Below, piece after piece: positions 8,472 to 16,415 of a DNA stretch of 64,000 nt. Source of the stretch: Halobacillus amylolyticus (GTDB lineage: Bacteria; Bacillota; Bacilli; Bacillales; Halobacillaceae); the NCBI RefSeq assembly GCF_022921115.1, contig NZ_CP095075.1, forward strand, positions 3,422,001 to 3,486,000, read 5' to 3'. A program made the position numbers and the translations under genes. Position 1 is the stretch's first letter, and each line of letters starts with the position of its first letter. The notes below the pieces were generated by a model. The model did no database searches, was not told the origin of the DNA, and saw only the letters and a program-made list of their open reading frames with translations.

Positions 8472-9481
8472 ATGAGAAAATTATTTATTTTAATGACTAT
8501 AGTTAGTTTGTTTTTTGTAAGCGCTTGCTCAAGTGAAAGCTCCAGTGGGGACTCTAGTGGAACGGAAAACGTAGACCTAATTTTTGCTCATATATTTCCT
8601 GAGACTCATCCAGGGGGATATTCTTAGATAAGCTTGCTGAGGAAATGGAAACCAGAACAGATGGTGCGGTTACGATTCAGGTCAATCATAACGCTGTTTT
8701 AGGTAGTGAGGCGGACGAAATTCAACAGATTAGAGCAGGTAGTCTAGATGGTGCACTATTTTATGGTATCTCTAATTTCCAATCAATTGATCCAGTATTT
8801 GGAGTAGAAGAATTACCATTTATATTCTCTGGAACAGAACATGCTAGAAATGCTTTTGATGGTGAATTTGGAGATGAGATTGCTTCAATGTTGAGTGAAC
8901 ATCAATTTGAGGTTCTATCTTTTTGGGAGAATGGATTCAGGCATTTCACGAATAACATACGTCCTATAGTAGAACCAGCTGATATGGAAGGTATCAAGTT
9001 TAGAAGTGCAGAAATTCCACTGAGACTTAAAATGTTTGATTTATTAGATGCAGTTGCAATTCCAATGGGATTTAATGAATTATTTACTGCGCTTCAGCAG
9101 GGTACAGTTGATGGACAGGAAAATCCTCTATCCACAATCAATTCATCTAAGTTCTATGAAGTGCAAGATTATCTATCTCTTTCTGGGCATATTTATAATT
9201 CGGCTCCTCTTATTATTAGCCCACAGTCATTAGAAAAATTAAGTGATGAGCAACAAACCATACTAAAGGAATTAGCAGAGGAATTAAAAGTTGAACAAAG
9301 AAGCAAGCTTGATGAACAAAATCAGGAATTGGAAACATTCTTAAGTGAACAGGGAATGGAAGTTAACGAGATTAACCGTGAAGCATTTTTACAAGAAGTT
9401 CAGCCACTTTGGGAGACTTTCGCTGAAGAAAACGGAGAAAAAGTAAACGAGTTGGTAGAACTTATTAATAAGGCAGAGTAG
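8472..9481 (+). pseudogene. dctP: TRAP transporter substrate-binding protein DctP, frameshifted
   Basis: Binding protein of a TRAP transporter, exported as a lipoprotein. The reading frame from ATG 8472 (behind GGGGGCAG) encodes a signal peptide with lipobox VSAC, a Ser/Gly linker and the mature start VDLIFAHIFPETHPGG, then hits TAG at 8625-8627. The rest of the protein (LDKLAEEMETRTDG and 270 more residues, to 9481) is open in the frame one base back. Adding one G to the five-G run at 8613-8617 restores a continuous protein of about 336 residues, the usual size. The downstream part has the family's conserved segments, with no further damage. Because the lesion is one base in a homopolymer it may be a sequencing error, a phase-variable tract or a recent mutation. 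dctQ and dctM follow. Confidence 0.85.
8516..8529 (+). promoter_or_regulatory. Possible intragenic cre box (CcpA)
   Basis: TGTAAGCGCTTGCT fits the CcpA consensus TGWAARCGYTWNCW. It lies 44 bases into dctP, a common position for roadblock-type cre sites. Caution is needed: the same bases encode the lipobox residues V-S-A-C, so the match could be chance. Confidence 0.4.
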
Positions 9482-9511
9482 TGATGTGATCTCAAAAGGG
9501 GTTGGGGAAGA

Positions 9512-9997
9512 ATGAGGAGATTACTCGACTGGTCCGAGAAGAGTGTGAGTTTCTTAACGATTATATTATTTATTGCTATGACAATAATGGTTTTCACCCA
9601 GGTAGTTTTAAGGTTTGTTTTTGATTCAAGTATCATTTGGGCTGAAGAGTTTTCAAGGTATGCCATGGTTTGGTTAGCTTTCCTTGGAGCTACTATCGGT
9701 ATTAGACATGAAGAGCATACAAGAATAGACTTTTTCTTGAAACTGCTACCCAAAAAACTCAAAAAGTTAATGGAAATAGTAAACAAAATATTATGCGTAA
9801 TTTTTTTAGGGGTAATAACTTATTATTCTATCATCATGTTTGAGAGCACTTTCAGTCTGTTAACGCCAGCCATGAAGATTCCGATTGGATTAGTCCATTC
9901 TATTCTTCCGGCTACAGGTATTATTATGATTGTGTACATCTTAATTCAAATTGTAGATATCATTAAATTTGAAAAGGAAGGTGACCAAACAGTATGA
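9512..9997 (+). CDS. dctQ: TRAP transporter small permease DctQ
   Basis: The small four-helix membrane subunit of a TRAP transporter, 161 residues. Hydrophobic segments lie near residues 15-35, 50-68, 85-110 and 125-150. The family stretch with WAEEFSRYAMVWLAFLGA is present, followed by a positively charged loop (RHEEHTRIDFF). It pairs with DctM in the membrane. Its stop codon overlaps the dctM start (ATGA at 9994-9997), so the two are translationally coupled. ATG 9512 follows a GGGG-rich site. Confidence 0.92.
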   Translation: MRRLLDWSEKSVSFLTIILFIAMTIMVFTQVVLRFVFDSSIIWAEEFSRYAMVWLAFLGATIGIRHEEHTRIDFFLKLLPKKLKKLMEIVNKILCVIFLGVITYYSIIMFESTFSLLTPAMKIPIGLVHSILPATGIIMIVYILIQIVDIIKFEKEGDQTV

Positions 9998-11262
9998 TTA
10001 TATTCCTAATATTAGGACTGCTGTTAATTATGGGCCTTCCGGTAAGTTTTGCAATCGGTCTTTCCTGTTTAGTATTTATATTTACTCAGGATATAACTGT
10101 TACGGCAAGTATTATCTCACAGAGAATGATCAGTGGTGTAGATTCTTTCCCTTTACTAGCATTGCCTTTCTTTCTTCTAGCAGGAAACTTAATGGTTTAT
10201 GGTACGACTCCAAGATTAATGAGCTTTGCTAATGCTTTACTTGGGTTTATCAAAGGAGGATTGGCGGGTGTCTCAGTTGTAGCCTCGGCGTTCTTTGGAG
10301 CAATATCTGGTTCAGGGGTTGCTACAGTAGCCGCTATAGGTTCTGTAGTTACTCCTGAAATGATCAAGAAGGGTTATGGTAGAGGCTTTGTAGCACCGCT
10401 AATAGCTGGTGCTGGTGTACTTGGAATGGTTATTCCACCGAGTATGGCAATGGTGGTTTTCGGTGTAAGCTCGGGGGTATCGATAGGAGACCTTTTCTTA
10501 GCAGGTATTATACCGGGATTATTAGTTTCCGTTTTCTTAATAGTATTTGGAATTGTTATTTCAAATAAAAGAAACTATGGGGGCGACGCGGAACAATTCG
10601 ATCCAAAAGAGCTAGCTGTATCATTCAAGTCTGCTATTCTTCCATTACTATTGCCAATCATTATACTAGGTGGGGTTATGTCAGGTATATTCACTCCGAC
10701 AGAGTCTGCTGTGGTAGCGGTAGTTTATGCTTTAATTCTGGCGACTGTAGTATATAGGGAGCTGCCAATTAAGAAGTTATTTTCTGTTATTAAAGAATCC
10801 GCAGTTAATAGCTCCATAATATTATTTATTATAGCGGCTGCTACACCATTTGGTTGGATCTTAACTACACAACAGATTCCAAATCAAATAGCTAATGTTA
10901 TTACAAATGCGACTTCCAGTGGGTTTGTTATACTTCTGTTAATCAGTTTAATTCTGTTGGTAATGGGAACATTTATGGAGACAATTGCAACAATTATCAT
11001 TATGACGCCGATTCTTTTTCCAATAGCTATGCAAGCTGGAATAGAGCCCCTACATTTTGGTGTGATTATGATGGTAAACCTTGCAATTGGTGGAGTTACT
11101 CCGCCTCTAGCAGTCGGTTTATTTATCTCAGCCAAAATAGCAGATATATCCGTTGAAAAAACGTTTCCTGATGTTTTATATGTTTTACTAGTAATGATAC
11201 TCTCCTATGCAGTAATCGTTCTAGTACCGGCATTATCACTATGGATACCGAGTCACTTTTAG
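9994..11262 (+). CDS. dctM: TRAP transporter large permease DctM
   Basis: The large, 12-segment permease of a TRAP system, 422 residues, coupling sodium entry to uptake of a carboxylate bound by DctP. Typical stretches are GLPVSFAIGLS at the N terminus, FFLLAGNLM, the glycine-rich FFGAISGSGVATVAAIG, GVLGMVIPPSM, FTPTESAVVAVVYA and the closing NLAIGGVTPPLAVGLF. The gene overlaps dctQ by four bases. With the acid-sugar type enzymes on both sides, the cargo is probably a sugar acid or hydroxy-acid. Function depends on whether dctP is really broken. Confidence 0.93.
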   Translation: MIIFLILGLLLIMGLPVSFAIGLSCLVFIFTQDITVTASIISQRMISGVDSFPLLALPFFLLAGNLMVYGTTPRLMSFANALLGFIKGGLAGVSVVASAFFGAISGSGVATVAAIGSVVTPEMIKKGYGRGFVAPLIAGAGVLGMVIPPSMAMVVFGVSSGVSIGDLFLAGIIPGLLVSVFLIVFGIVISNKRNYGGDAEQFDPKELAVSFKSAILPLLLPIIILGGVMSGIFTPTESAVVAVVYALILATVVYRELPIKKLFSVIKESAVNSSIILFIIAAATPFGWILTTQQIPNQIANVITNATSSGFVILLLISLILLVMGTFMETIATIIIMTPILFPIAMQAGIEPLHFGVIMMVNLAIGGVTPPLAVGLFISAKIADISVEKTFPDVLYVLLVMILSYAVIVLVPALSLWIPSHF

Positions 11263-11295
11263 TAGGAAACTTAACAAAACAGAAGAGGTGCAGAC

Positions 11296-12033
11296 ATGGA
11301 ATTCAAGCCAATAAAAAAGACATCACTGTCTGATTATGTAGTATCTCAGATCAAAGGCATGATTATAAAAAATGAAATTAAAATTGGAGATAAACTTCCT
11401 AATGAAAGAGAACTTAGTACACTATTTGATGTAAGTCGTTCTTCGGTAAGAGAGGCTTTAAGAGTATTAGAACTGCAAGGCTTAATGCGCAGGAGTAATT
11501 CGGGGACGTTTGTTACAGCCAATTTTTCAGAAATTATTGGAGAGTCCTTGACGTTACAAATCTTGCTTAATAGTGCAACCTACAAAGATATTCAGCAAAC
11601 CCGAGTTATGTTAGAAAGAGAACTGGTTAGTTCAGCTTCTATTAAGCGTTCTGAAGAAGCACTCAATCGTATGAAGGAACAGCTTGAAAATATGGAACAA
11701 TCTATAGCAACAAAAGATAAAGAAATGTTTATTTCAGCAGATATATCATTCCACAATGAAATTGCAGAGGCTGCAGATAATTCAGTATTAGTATTTCTTT
11801 ATAATACCATCATTGACTTGATCTATAAGGTCCAAAGAAGAGTTGCCTATGACCAAGATGTATTGAATGCATCAGTAAACTATCATACGAAAATATATGA
11901 AGCCATTGCAGAAAGAAGTGTTAGGGAAGCTGAACAAGCATTAGTAGAGCATTTGGAGGATGTAGAGAAGAGGCTTCTAAGACTTAATGAAATGGATAAG
12001 ATCGTTAAAGAGGAACTAAACAGCAAAATCTGA
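11296..12033 (+). CDS. FadR-subfamily GntR regulator (HTH + FCD)
   Basis: A GntR-family transcription factor of 245 residues. The winged helix-turn-helix occupies about residues 8-75 (GDKLPNERELSTLFDVSRSS, then a VLELQGLMRR wing) and an all-helical FCD ligand domain about 95-225, with the metal-binding His/Asp residues around FHNEIAEAADN. FCD proteins usually sense carboxylic acids and repress their own operon. It lies inside the operon it probably controls; the palindrome TGGTCAGACCA at the promoter has the right form for such a repressor. AGAGGTG precedes ATG. Confidence 0.92.
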   Translation: MEFKPIKKTSLSDYVVSQIKGMIIKNEIKIGDKLPNERELSTLFDVSRSSVREALRVLELQGLMRRSNSGTFVTANFSEIIGESLTLQILLNSATYKDIQQTRVMLERELVSSASIKRSEEALNRMKEQLENMEQSIATKDKEMFISADISFHNEIAEAADNSVLVFLYNTIIDLIYKVQRRVAYDQDVLNASVNYHTKIYEAIAERSVREAEQALVEHLEDVEKRLLRLNEMDKIVKEELNSKI

Positions 12034-12048
12034 GACGGAGGGACTATC

Positions 12049-13092
12049 ATGTACGTAGATGCTAAGAAGTTATATGATTTTTCAGTTAAATGTTTTAACC
12101 AGGCAGGAATGAGTAGTGAAGATGCTAAAACGGTTACTGATACAATGATAGTTGCCGACTCTCGAGGGATCCATAGTCACGGGTTTCTGAGACTACCTAT
12201 ATATATTGAACGAATAAAAAAAGGTTTTATTACGACGGATACTGAAATGGAAGTAGTAAAAGATCAAAACTCTATTTCGGTATTAGATGGTAAATTTGCT
12301 GCCGGCCAAGTAGTTGGTAAAAAAGCGATGGAAACCTCAATCGAAAAAGCTAGGGAAACTGGAATGGGGCTCTCAGTTGTAAGAAATAGTAACCATTTCG
12401 GAATTGCTGCCTATTACGCCTCGATGGCAGCTGAACAAAACATGATTGGAATTGCCATAAGTAATGTGGAACCTTTAATGCCAGCCATTGGTGGCGCGGA
12501 AAAGATCATTGGCAATAACCCAATTGCTATTGCTGCTCCTAGTAAGGAAGGGGAAAATCCCATTGTGTTAGATATGGCCTTGAGTAATGTACCACTCGGT
12601 AAAATCTTAGTGGCTAGTACAAAGGGAGAATCTATCCCCGAGGGCTGGGGTGTTGACCGTAAAGGCGAACCAACGACAGACCCCAATGATGTAAAAGACG
12701 GTGGTTTTCTTTATCCGGTAGGAGGACCAAAAGGATTTGGCTTGGCACTTCTTACAGAAATCCTAACGGGAGTGATATCAGATGGTCAATACTCTAAAAA
12801 CATTCCTTCCATGTACAATCTAGAAGAAAAGCAATCTATCTCCCACTTTATGTTAGCCATTGATGTCTCTGTTTTCTTGGGCCCAGAGAACTATGCCGAA
12901 AAAATAGAAAATGTCATCTCGTTTGTAAAGGATTCGAAGAAAGCGCCTGGGGTAGAAGAAACATTTTTACCAGGGGAAATTGAATTCAAGCGGGAGGAAG
13001 CTAATAAAGATCAAGGTGTGCCGATGAGTGAAGAAGTATTTGCACAGCTTCTTAAACTATCCGGAGAGGTAAATATCCCTTTAAATGTTTAG
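12049..13092 (+). CDS. Ldh-family malate/lactate/ureidoglycolate-type dehydrogenase
   Basis: An NAD(P)-dependent oxidoreductase of the LDH2/MDH2 family (relatives: YiaK 2,3-diketo-L-gulonate reductase, AllD, ComC), 347 residues. Signature parts are DSRGIHSHGFLRLPIYI with the catalytic His, VVRNSNHFGIAAYY, NNPIAIAAPS, VLDMALS and a GGFLYPVGGPKGFGLALLTEIL segment near residue 230. It would reduce a 2-keto acid or oxidise a 2-hydroxy acid, fitting the operon's FAH hydrolase, HpaI aldolase and carboxylate transporter. Last gene of the operon, 15 bases after the GntR gene, and followed by a strong terminator. GGAGGG gives the ATG start. Confidence 0.92.
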   Translation: MYVDAKKLYDFSVKCFNQAGMSSEDAKTVTDTMIVADSRGIHSHGFLRLPIYIERIKKGFITTDTEMEVVKDQNSISVLDGKFAAGQVVGKKAMETSIEKARETGMGLSVVRNSNHFGIAAYYASMAAEQNMIGIAISNVEPLMPAIGGAEKIIGNNPIAIAAPSKEGENPIVLDMALSNVPLGKILVASTKGESIPEGWGVDRKGEPTTDPNDVKDGGFLYPVGGPKGFGLALLTEILTGVISDGQYSKNIPSMYNLEEKQSISHFMLAIDVSVFLGPENYAEKIENVISFVKDSKKAPGVEETFLPGEIEFKREEANKDQGVPMSEEVFAQLLKLSGEVNIPLNV

Positions 13093-13117
13093 TTTTGGTT
13101 AATACTAACTTATAGGG

Positions 13118-13156
13118 AAGCAAAGCTATGTGAGCCTGTCATAGCTTTGCTTTTTT
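13118..13156 (+). terminator. Terminator of the TRAP/aldolase operon
   Basis: AAGCAAAGCTATG (13118-13130) pairs with CATAGCTTTGCTT (13140-13152) and is followed by six T residues. Confidence 0.92.
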
Positions 13157-13171
13157 GTTGCTACGATATCA

Positions 13172-13427
13172 GGGGTTGAAGAATTCATGTCGAGGGAGAA
13201 GATGATAGACATTGCAAAGGAAGTGAATGTTGTAATCGATTCTTCCATATTTGGAAGAGATGGGCTTTTCGCCATTGCCCCCCTTTCAAAAGTAGATCGC
13301 GCATTATAACTGATAACAGAATACCTAAAATATATTGAATTTTGTGTGTCAAAAGAAATTCAATTGCATGTTTCAAGTGAAAATGACGTAATAGTTTTTA
13401 ATGAAAAAGAGGAAAGGAGTGAGTCCC
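13172..13427 (+). pseudogene. Remnant of a DeoR-family regulator C terminus
   Basis: One frame reads MSREKMIDIAKEVNVVIDSS, then IFGRDGLFAIAPLSKVDRAL, a stop (13307-13309), and continues in the same frame as LITEYLKYIEFC with a later DVIVFNEKE. This is the arrangement of a DeoR-type ligand domain, in which a segment like VIVLADSSKFG is followed by APLSKVD and then the last strand. No helix-turn-helix part is left upstream and there is at least one internal stop, so it is a dead fragment. It shows that a sugar-type regulator once stood here. Confidence 0.55.
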
Positions 13428-13513
13428 TTGGATGGGTTTTACGACCCGGCTGTTTATAATTTTACTCCTTTGGAATTCATATCACAGGACGAATACATTA
13501 TAGCAATCTACTT
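13428..13513 (+). pseudogene. Remnant of a gene start, possibly RuBisCO-like protein
   Basis: A TTG codon behind GGAAAGGAGTGAG opens LDGFYDPAVYNFTPLEFISQ followed by DEYIIAIYFL, and the similarity then breaks into the transporter remnant. The DEYIIA-Y pattern after an aromatic-rich leader resembles the amino end of RuBisCO-like (form IV) proteins, which often lie beside DeoR regulators. This is memory-based and weak. The gene is truncated after about 28 codons. Confidence 0.3.
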
Positions 13514-13578
13514 TCTGGTGTGTTGTTAGCTTGTCTGTCGATTGGTGTAATGGTTGGTGGGGCCGAATTACTGATTAT
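13511..13578 (+). pseudogene. Decayed duplicate of the YfcC-type transporter 3' end
   Basis: Two blocks match the intact gene at 5172-6617. The first (about 13511-13535) matches 6466-6490 almost base for base, and the second (about 13536-13576) matches 6580-6618, including the stop region. About 90 bases between them are deleted. The blocks encode SGVLLACL and then an IGVM-V segment. Only this scrap of a second transporter gene is left. Confidence 0.75.
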
Positions 13579-13753
13579 AACTTGAAGATCATAATATCCA
13601 CTTCTTTTTTGAAAGGGTTTTCGTCCGAGGCTTCGAGAGAGTAAAACCTGGTCTCAACTTAAAAGTGTTCGTTCAGCGGATGCTACTAATGCTTAACACG
13701 AGGTATAATTCATGGGTCGTTCATACAAATTATGATAAAGGAGGATGAACCCT

Positions 13754-13933
13754 ATGCCTAAAGATTCAGAGAACACCCATTCCGAAACCACACCACATCG
13801 TGATGGTCAAAGAGAGCAGATCATCAATGATGATAGTGGAAAACAAATAGGTGTCACTGACGGTCGAGAGAAGCCCATTGAATTAGTAGCCGACGAGAAG
13901 ATGAGGGAGTTCAAACGAAATATGGAGAAATAA
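13754..13933 (+). CDS. Small hydrophilic protein of unknown function
   Basis: A 59-residue, highly polar protein (MPKDSENTHSETTPHRDG at the start, REFKRNMEK at the end), rich in Asp, Glu, His, Lys and Arg and without hydrophobic segments. I do not recognise the family. It looks real because AAAGGAGG stands nine bases before ATG 13754, a TATAAT lies at 13704-13709 and a perfect terminator follows at 14026. An ATG nine bases earlier touches the ribosome site and is less likely. Such small charged proteins in Bacillaceae are often late or stress-related, but nothing here proves that. Confidence 0.6.
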   Translation: MPKDSENTHSETTPHRDGQREQIINDDSGKQIGVTDGREKPIELVADEKMREFKRNMEK

Positions 13934-14025
13934 CCAGAAGATCAAAGTGACGTAATTCCGCAGTAAACCTTTTTTCTTTAACAATGAGTGAGATTTAATT
14001 CACCCCAAAAAACTAAGATCATGGG

Positions 14026-14062
14026 AAAAGCGTCTGAGCAAATGAAGCTCAGACGCTTTTTT
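14026..14062 (+). terminator. Terminator of the small hydrophilic protein gene
   Basis: AAAAGCGTCTGAGC pairs with GCTCAGACGCTTTT across a 7-base loop and ends in a T run. The A/T ends make it symmetric. Confidence 0.9.
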
Positions 14063-14399
14063 GACATATTTCTTCTAAAAGTTATGATAATTTCCCGGAA
14101 ATATCTATTCCAACATCCTTCGACGACAGACGTTGCCAATCGATTTGGGTGATTAGTTAGAGTGTTGATTTTTAAAAATGTATGTAAAAGCATTTATCTA
14201 ATTTTAATAGAAACATGATATTGACTTACCAAAAATATACTGTAGGATATAACGTGTAAGTCAATTATTCAAAATATTTAGAATAGTAATGTTGGACGAT
14301 ACTTGGCCGCTGATGCCGTCGACAATGGTACTTAACTGCAAGTGATTTATCATGGTCAGCTTTCTATTGGCCAAGCCAGAAGAATAGGGGAGGAAAAGT
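14063..14399. other. Gap before the class II aldolase gene, possible gene remnant
   Basis: No intact gene is visible. Between about 14280 and 14395 one plus-strand frame reads VGRYLAADAVDNGT, a stop, and then LQVIYHGQLSIGQARRIGEE. That has the feel of a real protein tail interrupted by one stop codon, but I cannot name it. CTTGGCC and GGCCAAG (near 14300 and 14370) form a widely spaced inverted repeat. No clear promoter motif was found. Confidence 0.35.
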
Positions 14400-15161
14400 A
14401 TGACGACAAAAGATCTTAGTAAGCAACCGACGTTCGGTTCTGTTGATGAAGAACGTCAACATCTCAAACAACGTCTAGCGGGCGCCTTTCGTTTGTTCTC
14501 CAAATTTGGATTTGATGAAGGGGTAGCTGGGCATATTACGGCAAGAGATCCGGGTGAAAAAGATCACTTCTGGGTGAACCCATTCGGTATGCATTTTAGC
14601 CAAATTAAGGCTTCTGATCTTATTCTAGTTAACCATGATGGAGATGTTGTGGAAGGGGACCAACCTGTTAATCGGGCAGCATTTGCGATTCACTCGCAAG
14701 TACATGCTGCCCGTCCAGATGTGATTGCTGCAGCTCACTCCCATTCCATATACGGAAAAACGTGGTCTACACTGGGGCGTAAGCTAGATCCAATCACCCA
14801 GGATGCCTGTGCATTTTACAATGATCACTCGGTGTTTGATGATTATACGGGAGTGGTGCATGACCTTGAAGAAGGAAGACGCATTGGTAAAGCACTTGCT
14901 TCTCATAAGGCGGTCATTTTGCGCAATCACGGTTTACTTACTGTCGGGGAGACCGTAGATGAGTGTGCATGGTGGTTCATTACGATGGAACGTTCCTGTC
15001 AGGCACAGATTTTGGCAGAATCTGTTGGTAAACCTGTACTCATTGATGAAGAACATGCGGAGCGTACGAGTAAATATGTGGGATCATCTAAATCGGGCTG
15101 GTTCCAGTTTCAGCCTCTCTGGGATCGAATCGTGAAAGAACAACCTGATTTATTGGAGTAA
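14400..15161 (+). CDS. Class II aldolase/adducin family protein
   Basis: A 253-residue protein with the zinc aldolase fold of fuculose-phosphate aldolase and ribulose-5-phosphate epimerase. Metal-site histidines appear in AAAHSHSIYG (H-x-H) and in ILRNHGLLTVGETVDE; an Asn-His pair and a catalytic-type Glu region (FDEGVAGHIT) are also seen. The family includes sugar-phosphate aldolases, decarboxylases and many untested members. This long, unphosphorylated-substrate-looking type is common in degradative clusters with SDR enzymes, and an SDR gene does follow after the tandem repeat. AGGGGAGGAAAAG precedes ATG. The reaction is not predictable. Confidence 0.88.
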   Translation: MTTKDLSKQPTFGSVDEERQHLKQRLAGAFRLFSKFGFDEGVAGHITARDPGEKDHFWVNPFGMHFSQIKASDLILVNHDGDVVEGDQPVNRAAFAIHSQVHAARPDVIAAAHSHSIYGKTWSTLGRKLDPITQDACAFYNDHSVFDDYTGVVHDLEEGRRIGKALASHKAVILRNHGLLTVGETVDECAWWFITMERSCQAQILAESVGKPVLIDEEHAERTSKYVGSSKSGWFQFQPLWDRIVKEQPDLLE

Positions 15162-15179
15162 TCCTGCCTTAATCAGCCG

Positions 15180-15504
15180 CTCAAGAACGATTTATCAGCG
15201 CTCAGAAGCGATTTATCAGCGCTCAGGAGAGATTTATCAGCGCTCAGGAGCGATTTAACGGCGCTCAGGAGCGATTTAACGGCGCTTAGGAGCGATTTAA
15301 CGGCGCTTAGGAGCGATTTAACGGCGCTTAGGAGCGATTTAACGGCGCTTAGGAGCGATTTAACGGCGCTTAGGAGCGATTTAACGGCGCTTAGGAGCGA
15401 TTTAACGGCGCTCAGGAGAGATTTATCAGCGCTCAGGAGCGATTTAACGGCGCTCAGGAGAGATTTATCAGCGCTCAAGAACGATTTATCAGCGCTCAGG
15501 AGCA
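15180..15504. repeat. 21-bp tandem repeat array, 15 units plus a partial
   Basis: Fifteen consecutive 21-base units run from 15180 to 15494, with a 10-base partial unit after them. The central six (15285-15410) are identical; the outer ones differ at a few fixed sites and are arranged roughly symmetrically, with GATTTATCAG types at both ends and GATTTAACGG types in the middle. Many units contain the dyad CGCTC-AG-GAGCG. A unit length divisible by three keeps one minus-strand frame open (LLSAVKS-type heptads), but it has no ribosome site and no flanking domain, so I treat it as non-coding. The array separates two genes of the same direction. Confidence 0.9.
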
Positions 15505-15674
15505 GTGTGGTCATCTTCTAGGAGAAAATGGTTTCTTTTTCTAGAGTAGTGTGCCCATTTTGATTATGGGCATTGGTGGCAGTGAGCTTTTTTAAAAGTC
15601 ACTGTGAGAGATTGTGTACTGGGTTCGGTCTTTGTCTATACGTACAAGGAAATGTAATGGAGAGGGGGAAACCT

Positions 15675-16415
15675 ATGTCTTTAAAAGGAAAGGTTGCACT
15701 TGTCACAGGATCTGGTACAGGGATAGGTCGTGCGGTTGCTATTGATCTTGCAAAAAAGGGCGCATCGGTCGTAGTCAATTATTCTAAGTCGGAAAAAGAA
15801 GCTCATCAAACTTGTGAGGAAATTAAAAATCTAGGAGTAGACTGTATGGTTTACCAGGCAGAAGTAAACGATGATGGGCAAGTGCGTAAAATGATCAATG
15901 CTGTGGTTGAGCATTTTGGGCAGCTCGATATTTTGGTGAACAATGCAGGTGTGACGTCATTTGTCGCACATGACGATCTTGAGGGTTTAAAGGAAGAGCA
16001 CTGGGATCAAGTGATGGACGTAAACGTTAAGGGCTTATTTTTTACTTGCCGGGCTGCAGCTGAAGAACTCAAGAAAAACAAAGGTTGCATCGTTAACATT
16101 ACTTCTGTTGCTGGTCTGACAGGTCGCGGCAGTTCGATTGCCTATTCGGCTTCGAAAGCAGCTGCTGTCAGTGTAACAAAATCGCTTGCCCGTGTGTTGG
16201 CACCCGAGGTACGTGTGAATAGTGTCGCACCCGGGGTTGTTTTAACGCGATGGATGGATGGTCAGGATGCATTCGTGGAAAAACATTCGAAGCGAACACC
16301 ACTCCAAAGGACAGCACAACCGGAAGACGTTTCGGAGGTGGTCTTGTCTCTTATTTCTGGTGCAAGCTTTGTCACCGGGCAAACTGTAGTTGTCGACGGT
16401 GGAAATTACATTTGA
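15675..16415 (+). CDS. SDR-family oxidoreductase (FabG-like)
   Basis: A classical short-chain dehydrogenase/reductase of about 246 residues using NAD(P). It has the TGSGTGIGRAVA nucleotide loop near residue 12, the NNAGVTS strand, catalytic Ser in NITSVAG, YSASK (Tyr and Lys) and the ending TGQTVVVDGG. The start is taken at ATG 15675 behind GAGAGGGGGAAA; an open frame back to 15573 has no ribosome site. It may work with the class II aldolase upstream, but the repeat array lies between them. Substrate unknown; 3-oxoacyl-ACP reductase is only the nearest common name. Confidence 0.88.
   Translation: MSLKGKVALVTGSGTGIGRAVAIDLAKKGASVVVNYSKSEKEAHQTCEEIKNLGVDCMVYQAEVNDDGQVRKMINAVVEHFGQLDILVNNAGVTSFVAHDDLEGLKEEHWDQVMDVNVKGLFFTCRAAAEELKKNKGCIVNITSVAGLTGRGSSIAYSASKAAAVSVTKSLARVLAPEVRVNSVAPGVVLTRWMDGQDAFVEKHSKRTPLQRTAQPEDVSEVVLSLISGASFVTGQTVVVDGGNYI

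Noticed and set aside
8472..8627. Selenocysteine- or amber-readthrough reading of the TAG in dctP
   Set aside because: The continuation lies in another frame, so readthrough would not restore the protein; a one-base shift does.
15180..15504. CRISPR array
   Set aside because: Units are contiguous with no unique spacers and no cas genes nearby.
15173..15514. 113-codon minus-strand frame made of LLSAVKS-type heptads
   Set aside because: It is only the 21-bp tandem repeat read in frame; there is no ribosome site and no non-repeat domain.
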